DNA from: Hypericum androsaemum
Taxonomy: Eukaryota > Streptophyta > Magnoliopsida > Malpighiales > Hypericaceae
Reading direction: 5' to 3'
Assembly (NCBI GenBank): GCA_963995505.1
Contig: OZ023181.1
Coordinates: 1,277,487 to 1,341,486 of the forward strand
DNA length: 64,000 nt
Each line of letters begins with the position of its first letter. Positions within the stretch are counted from its first letter, which is position 1. The translations under genes and the position numbers were made by a program. Under the pieces are notes generated by a model. It did not search any database. It was not told the origin of the DNA and was given only the letters and a program-made list of their open reading frames with translations. Below, piece after piece: positions 12,531 through 23,355 of the stretch.

Positions 12531-13692
12531 AAATAAGAATGCCAACTCAGATTATAGTAAGGAAATTATGGAGAAGGGAGGCGATTGGTTGGAAAGCCAT
12601 TCCCTCTATTGGAAATTATGGTGGGATTTTTACTATTTGGAGTGTTTTTTAATGCTTGGGAGTACACACGGGAACAAATTGGATATGCTTAGAAGGAAAA
12701 AAAGTGGGAGAAGAATGTAGACTGTTGTGTGGTAAATGTATATGCTCCAAATTCGGTTGTGGAGCAGAGGAAATTATGGGCAGAATTGCGCGAGTTGAAA
12801 CAGAATTCTAGCATTTGACTTATGGATTATTGGAGGGGGCTTCAATGCGGTGTTAGACAGATCGGAAAGAAGGAATGTCTCTAGCAGCTCCACCATTGGA
12901 ATGAGACAATTTAATAGTTTCGTCGAGGAGGAATCACTGCAGCAGCAAGCAGGTTGAATAGGTTCGTGATTTCTCCATCGTGGTTCAATGTGTTTCCAAA
13001 TATTAGCCAATGGGGTCTAAAAAGAAACATCTTGGATCACAACCCGGTGCTATTAAGAGAAGACAATATAGACTGGGGCCCCATCCTTTTCGCGTAGTGA
13101 ATCACAAAGCTGGTGGGGAAATTTGGCGCCACAACTTTCTGTCATAATAGGGCTTTCTATAAGTTGCAACTACTGAAAAGAAGACTGAAGATATGGAACA
13201 AAGAAGATCAAGGAAATAACACGGTCTCTATTGAAGAGCTAAAATCGGAACTAGATAGGCTGGATCTTCTAGATGAGTCAGACATGCTGAATGAAGAAGG
13301 AATTACTAGACAGAATGAAATGGCAATTGCACTTTGGTCAAGACAGGGGAAGGAAGATTCGGTAGCGAGACAACGGTGAAGATTGAAGTGGGGGCTAGAG
13401 GGTGATCGCAACACGAAATATTTTCACATGACAACTAAGCTAAGGGCAAGTTTAACTATATTGTCAGCGTTAATGTTGAAGGTAGGTGCCTAACACAACC
13501 GAGGGAAATAAAAGGTGTGATTTATGACCATTTTAATAGGCTTTTTCAGGAGGTTGAATGGACAAGGCCAACTTCGGAACCTACACTATATTCTCCACGA
13601 CTTGACAATCTGAAAAACAGTTGCTTGAAAGACTCCCAACGATTGAGGAAATTAAGGAGTATGTGTGGAATGTGCTTGCGACAAGGCACCGG
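12531..13692 (+). pseudogene. LINE ORF2, endonuclease part (decayed)
   Basis: Apurinic-type endonuclease and inter-domain region of an L1-like ORF2. Recognisable stretches lie in several frames: GNYGGIFTIW near 12,610, VNVYAPN..EQRKLW near 12,740, IIGGGFNAVLDRS near 12,827, and GDRNTKYFH near 13,400, a signature found just before RT in plant LINEs. Frame changes and stops show it is not functional. The second catalytic Asp of a GDFNA motif reads Gly-Gly here. Confidence 0.75.
13688..13692. repeat. Target site duplication of copia element 1, left
   Basis: ACCGG directly before the left LTR. The identical ACCGG follows the right LTR at 18,354-18,358. Confidence 0.95.
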
Positions 13693-14028
13693 TGTTGAAA
13701 GTTTGCCTCAACAGCTGTCATTGGTTGAGGAAATCTAGGAGATGTTGTTAGAAACTTTAGGAGCAAGTTTGATGTTAGTTGCTGGAAGTCATGGTCATAG
13801 ACTTAGAAGTGTTTGTTCCTATTTTTCAGCAAGTTGTTAATGTCCTGCGACTTAGTTGCTTAGTGGTTGTCGTGGTTCACTTTTCTAGGAATTTCAGTTA
13901 TGTTCTAGGCTATTTAAGGTTGCGTTGTGAATCAATAAAATTATTCAGATCTTCAGCCATTTTACCTTATTGTCTTCCTTTAGTTTCTGCATCAACTACA
14001 ACTAAAATTGCAGTAACTAAAACCAACA
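13693..14028 (+). repeat. Left (5') LTR of copia element 1
   Basis: 336 bp, TGTTGAAAG...ACCAACA. An AATAAA signal lies near 13,934. Identical to 18,018-18,353 except for one base. Confidence 0.95.
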
Positions 14029-14030
14029 AT

Positions 14031-14042
14031 TGGTATCAGAGC
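14031..14042 (+). other. Primer binding site of copia element 1
   Basis: TGGTATCAGAGC, two bases after the 5' LTR; the standard plant copia site complementary to initiator methionine tRNA. Confidence 0.9.
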
Positions 14043-14130
14043 TATATTCTTCTTGAGGGGTGTGAGGATTGAGTGAGCTTACCACCAAAACACTAAACCT
14101 TGCTAAACCATACCACCTAGATTAGAAACC

Positions 14131-17100
14131 ATGCAAGCTGCAACTTCTTTTACAGCCTTAGCTCCTCCTATGTTCGAAGGAGAGAATTACCAGATGTGGG
14201 CCATCAAAATGATTTCTTATCTGGAGGCTAATGATCTATGGGAGCCAGTAGAGGAAGAGAGCGTCATTCAGCCCCTACCTGAGAATCCTACTTTGGCACA
14301 AATCAGACTCAACAAGGAGCAGAGGCAGCGAAAGTCCAAGGCAAAGTCTTGCCTTTTCTCTGCTGTGTCGCCTACCATTTTCACCAGAATCATGACCCTC
14401 AATTCAGCAAAAGCTATTTGGGATTTTCTCAAACAGGAGTATGAAGGTGATGAGAAGATCAAAGGAATGCAGGTGCTGAATTTGGTAAGGAAATTTGAGA
14501 TGCAGAAGATGAAGTAGTCTGAGACTATCAAGGAGTATTGTGATAGGTTGATGAGCATTGTGAACAAGGTAAAGTTGTTGGGTTCAGAATTCAATGATTC
14601 AAGGGTAGTGCAAAAGATATTAGTCACCATCCCTGATCGTTTTGAATCTACTATTGCTTCCTTGGAAAACTCCAAAGATCTGTCTAAAATTACCTTGGCA
14701 GAAGTAGTAGGTGCTTTGCAGGCTCAAGAACAAAGAAGGTTGATGAGGATGGAGGGAGCTGTAGAAGGTGCGATGCAGGCTAAGGTTGGTTCTGGAGGAA
14801 AGAAGAAAAAGGGCAAGAAGAATACAAGTGATCAGGCTGAAAATTCAGCAAAGAAAGGAGGAGAAGTGAGGCAGAATTTTTCCCCATGTGAGCATTGTGG
14901 AAAAAAGAATCATCCATCCTTTAGATGCTGGAAGAGGCCTGACATAAGATGCAACAAATGCCAAGAAATGGGTCACATTGCTAAGATTTGCAAGAAGAAA
15001 GAACAACAACCAGAAGCTCGACTTGTTGATGAACAGGAGGATGACGAGCTGTTTGTTGCTACCTGCTTTGTAGGCAAATCAAGCGAGAGCTGGCTCATTG
15101 ACAGTGGCTGTATCAATCATATGACTTATGATGAAGGGTTGTTCAGAGAGCTTGATAGGACAATCACTTCGAAAGTGAGGATTGGAAATGGCGAGTTCCT
15201 TGCTGTTAAAGGAAAGGGTACAGTTGCTATTGAAGGAAGTTCAGGTACAAAATTCATTAATGATGTCTTTTTTGTACCTGACATTAGTCAAAATTTGCTA
15301 AGTGTTGCCCAGTTGGTTGAGAAAGGCTACAAGGTGGTGTTTGAGGAACAGTTTTGTTTGATAAAAGATGCAAAAAGGCAGATCCTGTTCAAAATTAAGA
15401 AGAGTGGTAAGAGTTTTCACTTGGATTTGTTGGATGATGAGCAACTTGCATATCCTATTAGTGAAAATGTTACTAGTCTTTGGCATCAAAGATTAGGACA
15501 CTATCATCATTCAGCTCTGCTGCAAATGAGGAAGTCAAATCTAGTTAAAGGTTTGCCTCCATTGGATGAAGACTTGTCGGGATGTAGCGCTTGCCAATTC
15601 GGGAAGCAAACCCGGATGCCATTTCCTACAGCATCTTGGCGAGCTACAGAGAAGCTACAATTGATCCATACTGATCTAAGTGGTCCAAAACCAGAGCCTT
15701 CTTTAAAGGGCAGCAAGTATTATATTGCTTTCATTGATGATCTAACTAGAATGACTTGGATTTTTTTCATGCGATTCAAAACTGAAGTTGCAGGAGTCTT
15801 TCAAAGATTCAAGGCATGGTTTGAGAATCAATGTAAAAAAAAGATTCAAGTGGTCAGATCAGACAATGGCAAAGAGTATACTTCTGAGATGTTCAACCAA
15901 TTCTGTGAAGAAGCTGGTATTGAGCATCAACTTACTGCCCCTTATTCACCTCAACAAAATGGGGTGAGTGAAAGGAAGAATCGCACAATCATGGAGATGG
16001 CGCGGTGTATGTTGTTTGAGAAAAACCTTCCAAAAAGGTTTTGGGCAGAAGCTGCTAACACAGCAGTTTTCCTCCTCAACAGGCTTCCAACAAAAGCTGT
16101 ACAAGGAATGACTCCATTTGAAGCTTGGTATGGATTCAAACCTTCTATGAAAAGTCTTAAAGTGTTTGGATGCATTTGTTACACTCTTGTGCCTTCTGTG
16201 AAGAGAGATAAGCTTGATAAAAGGGCTGAACCTGGAATTTTCATTGGCTATAGCATTGTTTCTAAAGCTTACAGGGTCTATCAGCCTCTTACCAACAAGA
16301 TTGTGATAAGTAGAGACATTCACTTTGAAGAGGGGCAGCAATGGAATTGGAAGGACAAAGAAGGTTCTATCCAAATAATTCCAGCAGCAATAGATGATGA
16401 AAACATTGATGATCCTTCAGTTAGAGGGACCAGATCACTCTCTGACATATATGAGAGGTGTAATGTGGCTTTAATGGAGCCAGGCAACATCGATGAAGCT
16501 GAAAATGATCCTAAATGGAGGGCAGCTATGGAGGAGGAGATGTTCATGATAGAAAAGAACAATACATGGCAGCTGGTTGCAAGGCCAAATGGCAGAAACA
16601 TCATTGGAGTCAAGTGGGTTTTCAGGACAAAACTGAACCCGGATGGTTCTGTCAATAAGAACAAGGCCAGACTTGTTGTAAAGGGCTATGTACAAGTTCC
16701 GGGTGTGGATTTCTCGGAGACTTTTGCACCAGTAGCGCGCCTTGACACCATCAGGCTGCTATTGGCGCTAGCTGCACAAAAAGGTTGGAAGGTGTTTCAA
16801 CTTGATGTTAAATCTGCCTTCCTAAATGGTCCATTGCAGGAGGAGATTTTTGTTGAACAACCAGATGGTTTTGTCATCAAGGGACAAGAAGACAAGGTTT
16901 ATTTGCTAAAAAAGGCATTGTACGGGCTGAAGCAAGCTCCACGGGCATGGTTTGCTAGATTGGAGGAGCAATTGCTAAGTTTAGGCTTTCATAAAAGTCT
17001 AAGTGAAGCAACTCTTTATATCAAGCACTTAATTAGTGATATTCTAATTATGTCAGTGTATGTAGATGATCTTCTTGTCATAGGAAGCAATGAAACGGAG

Positions 17101-18063
17101 ATTGAGCTGTTCAAAAGGCAAATGATGAGTGCATTTGAAATGACAGATTTAGGGATGATGGCTTACTTTCTTGGCATGGAAGTCAAGCAAGAGGAGCAAG
17201 GCATATTCATTTGTCAAACCAAATATGCTAAGGAGATCTTGAAGAGGTTTCAGATGGATGAGTGCAAGCTCATGAACACTCCGATGGATCCAAAAGCAAG
17301 ATTGTCAAAGGATGATGGAGCTGAAAAAATAGAAGAAAGTGTTTATCGGAGTCTGGTTGGATGCTTAATGTATTTAACAACAACTAGACCTGATATACTA
17401 TATGCTGTTAGTGTGTTGTCCAGATTCATGAATTGTGCAAGTGAGGAGCACTTGAAAGCTGCCAAACGAGTACTTAGGTACATCAAGGGCACATTGGAGT
17501 TGGGAGTCATGTTCAAGAGGGCTGAAAAGTTTGAATTGCAAGGCTATTCAGATAGTGATTGGGGTGGTTCACTTGATGACATGAAGAGTACTTCAGGCTT
17601 CTGTTTCACATTTGGTTCGGGAGTTTTCTCATGGAGTTCAAAGAAGCAGGAGATTGTTGCACAATCTACAGCAGAAGCTGAGTTTATTGCAGCAACAGTT
17701 GCTGTAAATCAGGCTTTATGGGTGAGAAAAATTTTGGTTGATTTGTTTCTGCCACCCAAAGAGAGCACAATCGTGCTGGTTGATAATCAAGCAGCTATAG
17801 CAATTTCCAACAACCCAGTTTTTCATGGGAAGACTAAGCACTTCAACATTAAGCTCTACTTCATCAGAGAAGTGCAAAGTAATGGTGATGTTTCACTTCG
17901 ATATTGCAAGTCCAGTGAGCAATTGGCTGACTTGTTCACCAAAGCTCTTCCAAGGGACAAGTTTGAGTGGCTAAGGAGGAAGTTAGGAATGTGTACAGCT
18001 GCTGATGCAAGGAGGAGTGTTGAAAGTTTGCCTCAACAGCTGTCATTGGTTGAGGAAATCTAG
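14131..18063 (+). pseudogene. Copia gag-pol polyprotein with one in-frame stop
   Basis: One reading frame runs from ATG 14,131 to the TAG at 18,061-18,063, inside the 3' LTR, broken only by TAG at 14,515-14,517. Upstream is the UBN2-type gag domain. Numbering from the Met at 14,548, two zinc knuckles (the second CNKC..MGHIAKIC) lie near residues 112-150, protease has WLIDSG near 181, integrase has the H-H-C-C finger then DDE residues (FIDD, RSDNG, PQQNGVSERKN) at about 315-480, reverse transcriptase has LDVKSAFLNG and the YVDD box at about 838 (17,059-17,070), and RNase H has SDSDWGG and STAEAEF motifs. Without readthrough of the gag stop the pol part would not be translated. The flanking codons are normal, so a point change from a sense codon is likely. 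Confidence 0.9.
18005..18017 (+). other. Polypurine tract of copia element 1
   Basis: Purine-rich AAGGAGGAG run directly before the 3' LTR, the expected site for plus-strand priming. It also encodes the last residues before the LTR. Confidence 0.7.
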
Positions 18064-18353
18064 GAGATGTTGTTAGAAACTTTAGGAGCAAGTTTGATGT
18101 TAGTTGCTGGAAGTCATGGTCGTAGACTTAGAAGTGTTTGTTCCTATTTTTCAGCAAGTTGTTAATGTCCTGCGACTTAGTTGCTTAGTGGTTGTCGTGG
18201 TTCACTTTTCTAGGAATTTCAGTTATGTTCTAGGCTATTTAAGGTTGCGTTGTGAATCAATAAAATTATTCAGATCTTCAGCCATTTTACCTTATTGTCT
18301 TCCTTTAGTTTCTGCATCAACTACAACTAAAATTGCAGTAACTAAAACCAACA
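18018..18353 (+). repeat. Right (3') LTR of copia element 1
   Basis: 336 bp. The pol frame reads 45 bases into it before stopping. Followed by target duplication ACCGG at 18,354-18,358. Confidence 0.95.
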
Positions 18354-19360
18354 ACCGGGACCGGATGGATTTAACTTCTCGTTCTTTAAAGCTGGTTGGG
18401 ACGTAGTAGAGGCTGATGTGTGTGAATTTGTTCTCAACTTCTTCCAAACATCCACTCTACTGCCGCGTATCCAATCATCCTTTATAGCTCTTGCTCCCAA
18501 GGAACAGAATTTCGACAACACAATCGAGGCAATGGATTTCAGTTACATGTACCGGGGATGGTTAATGAGTTGTGTGAGAAGAGCGTCTGGTTCAGTTTTG
18601 GTAAATGGCTCACCAACTGCTTTGTTCAAGATGCAAAAAGGTTTGAGGCAAGGCGATCTTCTTTCGCCATTCTTGTTCTTGATTGCTGCGGAGGGACTTA
18701 GAAGACTCATTAGGTCAGCAGAGAATCTAGACCTAATTGATGGTATACAGGTTCCCGGAATGAGTCAGCAGAGAATCTAGACCTAATTGATGGTATACAG
18801 GTTCCCGGATTTGAGTGAGCCGATCTGCCAAGTACAATTTGTTGATGACACAATACTATTCTCTAAAGCTAATGAGAGGAGCATAAGGAATTTCCCAAGG
18901 TTATTAAAGAGATTTAATTTGGTGTCAGGACTCAAAGTCAACTTCGCGAAGAGCACAGTTACGGGGCTGAATGTGGACGACCAGGTGGTGGAGTCCTTCT
19001 CGACTTTGTGGGGCTGCAATACATCAAATAATAGGGACTACCCATAGGTGCTAATATGAACAGACAATGCTACTGGAGGTCGGTGATTGAAACACTCGAG
19101 AGGAGACTATCAAATTGGAAGGGCTGCCTACTACTTTGATTAAGTCGGTGCTAGAGAGCCTTCCGACGTACTATCTATCACTGTTTAAAGCTCCGAAAGG
19201 GATTTTGGAGAAAATGGAGAAGAGGATTAGACGATTTTTTGGGCGGAAGATATGGTAAAGAGATCGCTATGCTTGGTATTTTGGGACAAAATTGCTTTGC
19301 CCGTAGAATATATCAATTTCAAAATCCTTTATTTTACTGGCATTCAGTTATATTGGAATA
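18354..19360 (+). pseudogene. LINE ORF2, reverse transcriptase part (decayed)
   Basis: Continues the LINE after the copia element. Recognisable RT blocks: the PDGFNF start at about 18,360, then LRQGDLLSPFLF at about 18,645 (RT motif), then FVDDTILF at about 18,840, the catalytic Asp-Asp box, and GLKVNFAKS. The end resembles the WDKIALP stretch common downstream of plant LINE RT (about 19,280). A 50-bp tandem duplication (18,714-18,813) shifts the frame between the two RT blocks. Confidence 0.8.
18714..18813. repeat. Tandem duplication, 50 bp x 2, in LINE RT
   Basis: GTCAGCAGAGAATC starts both units (18,714 and 18,764). The copies are nearly identical, so the duplication is recent. Fifty is not a multiple of three, so it breaks the reading frame. 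Confidence 0.9.
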
Positions 19361-19789
19361 TGGAATATCATAATAATGATAGAAATATATTCATTTCTTG
19401 TTGTGTTATTGTGCTATTCTATACCAACATTTTCATAGAGATGTAATGTTTGTTGGGTATGTTGCTTTGACACCAAAAAAAGAGAACTACATATGAGTTC
19501 TATTTGTCAATGGAAGTTTTCTTTCGTTTATCGACGGTGAAGTAAGACCAAGTTCATGAGCTTATTATCCTTGGTCGGAGCAAGTTGATAGGATGCCTCT
19601 TTTTTTCCGACTAATATAAATTTGAGTCGGATAAAACTCTTAAAAATTGATCAAAGTTTTTACAGTGTATATTTAATAGTAGTACGTTCTAAATGGCTCG
19701 GAGTCAATATTTCTTTATTAAGATAAAAGAATTCAAGCCGAAGTATAACCAAGAACTTAATTAAGAATAGCATTGCTATAACGTTTGGC
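19361..19789. other. BTB-array spacer between LINE and copia element 2
   Basis: No gene. Matches the copy 1 spacer at about 3,685-4,135, so it is ancestral spacer of the array and shows where the LINE fragment ends. Confidence 0.65.
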
Positions 19790-19794
19790 TCTAT
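19790..19794. repeat. Target site duplication of copia element 2, left
   Basis: TCTAT before the LTR and again at 28,082-28,086. The flanks join to give the spacer sequence found uninterrupted at 4,138 and 12,212 (one base different). Confidence 0.9.
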
Positions 19795-20371
19795 TGACGG
19801 ATTCGACGCGTAATTAACGATTAATTACGTGTTGAACTCGTTTAATTAATAAACTAATTCGTTAATCATAAATCACTTACTTGTTGAAGCAAGAGGTCCA
19901 CAGGCTCGGGTTCACGATTTCTTCGTGCTGGTCGAATTACGATCACGTTTGAACAGATTTGTAATTGATTTCCACGAGATTTCCTCTATAGAAAATCTGA
20001 TTAAAATTCGGGAACTAATCCAGAATTTTCCTTTAAGAGTGAGTAGTTGTGGGAAAAGTTACATTTCAGTCCAACCGGATTCCTCTTTTTATAGGAAAGT
20101 CTGGCCAGTCAAAATGTGCCACGTGACACTCCAGACCACATGTCCGCCACGTGGCATGCCACGTGTCACTTCATGACACATGTCTGCCACGTGGCGCGCC
20201 ACGTGGGCTGTCACATATGACATCAGAACCGCGTCACGCTGACGTGGCGCTTGCGTGGCTTCGGGTCGGTCAACGTGGGTTGACCGGCCCATCCAACCCA
20301 ACTTATGGGCCTGATGGGCCCGGGCCTATTTAGGCATAATAATAATTGCCTAATGGGCCCAAGGTCCAACA
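19795..20371 (-). repeat. 3' LTR of copia element 2
   Basis: 577 bp, the 3' LTR in element orientation. It contains a cluster of G-box cores (CACGTG) within about 20,117-20,210. Confidence 0.93.
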
Positions 20372-20381
20372 TCTCCCACTC
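20372..20381 (-). other. Polypurine tract of copia element 2
   Basis: GAGTGGGAGA on the minus strand, directly abutting the 3' LTR. Confidence 0.7.
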
Positions 20382-21308
20382 AATTATTATTGACCTTGAT
20401 CAACAGTTATCAGATTTCTTTAAAGGATTTCGTGCGACCAGCACACGTCGAGTATGTTAAGCCAAATTCAAGAGCACAGACACTCAGGCTACTTGAATAG
20501 TAGCATCTCGACTACCTTCTTGTATGCTATTACCCCAGGACTCATGTCACATTCCATTGTTCACATCAGTGATTTCAAACAATTATATTCGGGTTCACTA
20601 TTGTACTTTTCAATACAATTGGTGTACCTGAACCACAAAACTCAGAATGTGATGAACAGAGTTCCTTCTCCCTTAACTATATTCTTTTCATAATGATACA
20701 ACCTGCTTTTCTGGTCAGCCCTGCCAGGTCGAATCGCTATGCCATAACCTTTTCATGAACTTTCCAAGCTAGCAGCACTGGACCATACTTCCAGAATACG
20801 TTTAGGATCTTAAGGGTAAGTTTCGGGAATCACAGTTCTCGAAAATTGGTCTCACACTAGGGATTGTGAAATCACTCAACATTTTCATCCCATCCAGTGG
20901 TCGCGTAGCACACATGATACTGATCATATGTTACGGTGTACATTACTTCTTAAAAGGAACACATGTCATTTAACACCATACTAGAGTATCAGCCTTAGCT
21001 TAATTCTAGGCTAATAGGACAGACAGTATGATAAGTTCCACTTATATCTTATCATATGGATTGTAGAAAATCCAAATGCAGTAACTTATTCCTACACCCC
21101 ATAAGGAAACTTGCTCTTGAGCAAGACGGCATTCCGTCATAGGACATGCACTTATGTATGTCCAATAACTGCCTCATCTCATCTAGGAATCAACTTCTTG
21201 ACTCCCACTGAGGTAAACACCCGTGTGAGTGGGCTACTTCTCTGTCCGACATGTTTCACATTTAACTCATATTGCCAAAAAAGAACTCATCTATTCCAAC
21301 TAATTGGA
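20382..21308 (-). other. 3' untranslated region of copia element 2
   Basis: Between the end of the RNase H frame and the polypurine tract. No open frame of note on either strand. Confidence 0.6.
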
Positions 21309-23348
21309 TTACAAATGAAACCGTCGTAAACCTAGTGACTTAACATGTTTCTCGAACACTTCTCGAGGTAATACTTTAGTCATTGGATCTGCGGCCATAT
21401 CTCGTGTAGATATGTATTTCATACACAACTCTTTATATTTTATTAAATTTCTAACAAAGTAAAATTTAATATCTATATGTTTGGCCCTGCTATAGAATCT
21501 CGGATCCTTAGCATAAGCTATAGCCGCCTGATTATCGCAGAATAGACTCACGGGCTCCGTCGAGTTGATCAGGGAGAGATGGCTTAAGAATCTCTTCAAC
21601 CATACCGCTTCTTGTGCAGCATGAGCTCAAGCTACATATTCTGCTTCCATTGTTGACAGGGATACACATGTTTGCTTCTTACTGCTCCATGAGATAGCAC
21701 CCCCGTTCAACAAGAAAGCGAATCCAGATGTAGACTTTTTCTTATCCACATCGCCTCCCCAATCAGCGTCAGTATAGCCACTCTATGTCAGGTCACGGCC
21801 TTGATAGCACAAGGAGTATTCTGCAGTTGTGTTCAAATATTTCAAAATCCCTTTGACAGCCTTCCAGTGAGCACTGCCTGGATCAGACTGATATCTGCTT
21901 GCTATCCCAACAGCATAGCAAATATCAGGTCTAGTACACAATATTGCGTACATCAGGCATCCAACTGCATTGGCATAAGGAATCTTCTTCATGTTCCCAC
22001 GTTGTTTAGCTATTTTTGGGCACATGTCCTTACCCAAATTATGACCTTTAACCAATGGGACGTACTTTGGGTTACTGTGATCACAATTGAAACGTTCTAC
22101 TACTTTGCGAATATATGTCTCTTGTGAAAGAGATACTATTCTCTTCGAACGATTCCTCGAAATCTTAACTCCGAGTATGTAATCCGCTTCACCCATGTCT
22201 TTCATTTTAAAGTTGGAAGATAAACAATCTTTGATTTCGACAAGAAATCTCATGTCATTTCCAGCTAAAAGTATGTCATCAACATACAAAGTGATGATAA
22301 CAAACTTCTTTCCTGATCGCTTAACATACACACAATGATCTTCGTCTATCATTATAAAATTATGCTGCATGATCGTATTATGAAAACGAATATACCATTA
22401 TCTAGATGACTGCTTAAGGCCATAAATTGATCTATTCAATTTGCAAACTTTGTGTTCGCAGCCTTTTTGAATTTAGCCCTCAGGTTGAACCATGTAGATT
22501 TCTTCATCCAATTCTCCATGAAGAAAAGCAGTCTTTACATCCATTTGATGTAATTCTAGATTCATGTTAGCAACCATAGCTAAAATGACCCTAATTGACG
22601 TAAATCTAACAACAGGTGCAAAAATCTCCTCATAGTCTATCCCAGCCTGTTTTTTGAATCCTTGGGCAAGCAAACGCGCTTTGTATCTTTCGATACTGCC
22701 ATCTACATTGAGCTTAATTTTGAGAATCCACTTATTCCCAATTGCCCTACGCCCCTTAGGTAGGTCAACCAGATCCCAAACCTGGTTTTTGATCATAGAA
22801 GACATTTCTTCTTCCATTGCATTCATCCATTCATTTTGTTTTGGAGATGACAAAACTCCAGATACATTCTTTGGTTCATCTTCATCCTGCAGGATGGCCA
22901 GAAGAATTTCACTTGGACCACCAAATTTCTTTAGTGATACCAAGAACGCATTAGCCTCGCCTTCGATGCCAAATCGTCGGCGCGGTATGCTAGTTCTGCT
23001 AGACCTAAGAAATTTCCAGTTTTGATAAACATCTCTCATATATTCATCATATCCAGGAATCGTACTCCCACTGGGTGGAAATACCGTACTCCCACTAGAA
23101 TAAGGAATTACCTCCCTTTCAGGACTCAGATCACGACCTTCCGGATCATTTTGAGTTGGAAAATCTCTATCTTCATCCTCAATTCTCCCACTCGGAAGAA
23201 GTGATCCAGATGATTCTGGTTCATTTGTCTCATAAAGGGTAAGGTTACTACTAACCTCTCCCAACTTCGGAAATTCATTCTCCAAAAATGTGACATCACA
23301 TGATTCAAATTCTGTTACATGTCCATTGTCCAGTTCACCCACGAACAC
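21309..23348 (-). pseudogene. Copia element 2 pol: linker, reverse transcriptase, RNase H (several stops)
   Basis: A single frame carries 23,348 to 21,309 but is cut by at least four in-frame stops: 22,473-22,475, 22,398-22,400, at the end of the RT block (21,783) and within the RNase H STMEAEYVA region near 21,628. Motifs: HQMDVKTAFLHG of RT, the YVDD box near 22,280, YTDADWGGD of RNase H near 21,760 and DNQAAIAYAKDP near 21,520. The chain of stops in an otherwise readable frame is typical of neutral decay after insertion. Confidence 0.88.
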
Positions 23349-23355
23349 GTACCCT

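Larger units (their letters stand above)
13693..18353 (+). mobile_element. Ty1/copia retrotransposon 1, complete (4,661 bp)
   Basis: Full-length element with 336-bp LTRs beginning TG and ending CA, a 5-bp target duplication ACCGG, a primer binding site, a polypurine tract and one long gag-pol frame in copia order (gag, protease, integrase, reverse transcriptase, RNase H). The two LTRs differ at a single base seen by eye (13,797 A against G in the right LTR), so it is a very recent insertion. It sits inside a LINE. A single in-frame TAG in gag is the only lesion I could see. Confidence 0.97.
12531..19360 (+). mobile_element. L1-like LINE fragment, split by copia element 1
   Basis: A plant L1-type non-LTR retrotransposon in two pieces, 12,531-13,692 and 18,354-19,360. 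The left piece carries endonuclease motifs (VNVYAPN near 12,735, IIGGGFNAV near 12,825, SDH-like region near 13,035) and the linker before reverse transcriptase. The right piece carries reverse transcriptase. The break lies inside the conserved GPDGF-type motif at the start of the RT domain, and removing the copia element with one target duplication restores codon continuity. No RNase H region or poly-A tail is seen, so the 3' end is lost. Both boundaries are approximate; matches to the ordinary spacer resume near 19,365. Confidence 0.8.
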
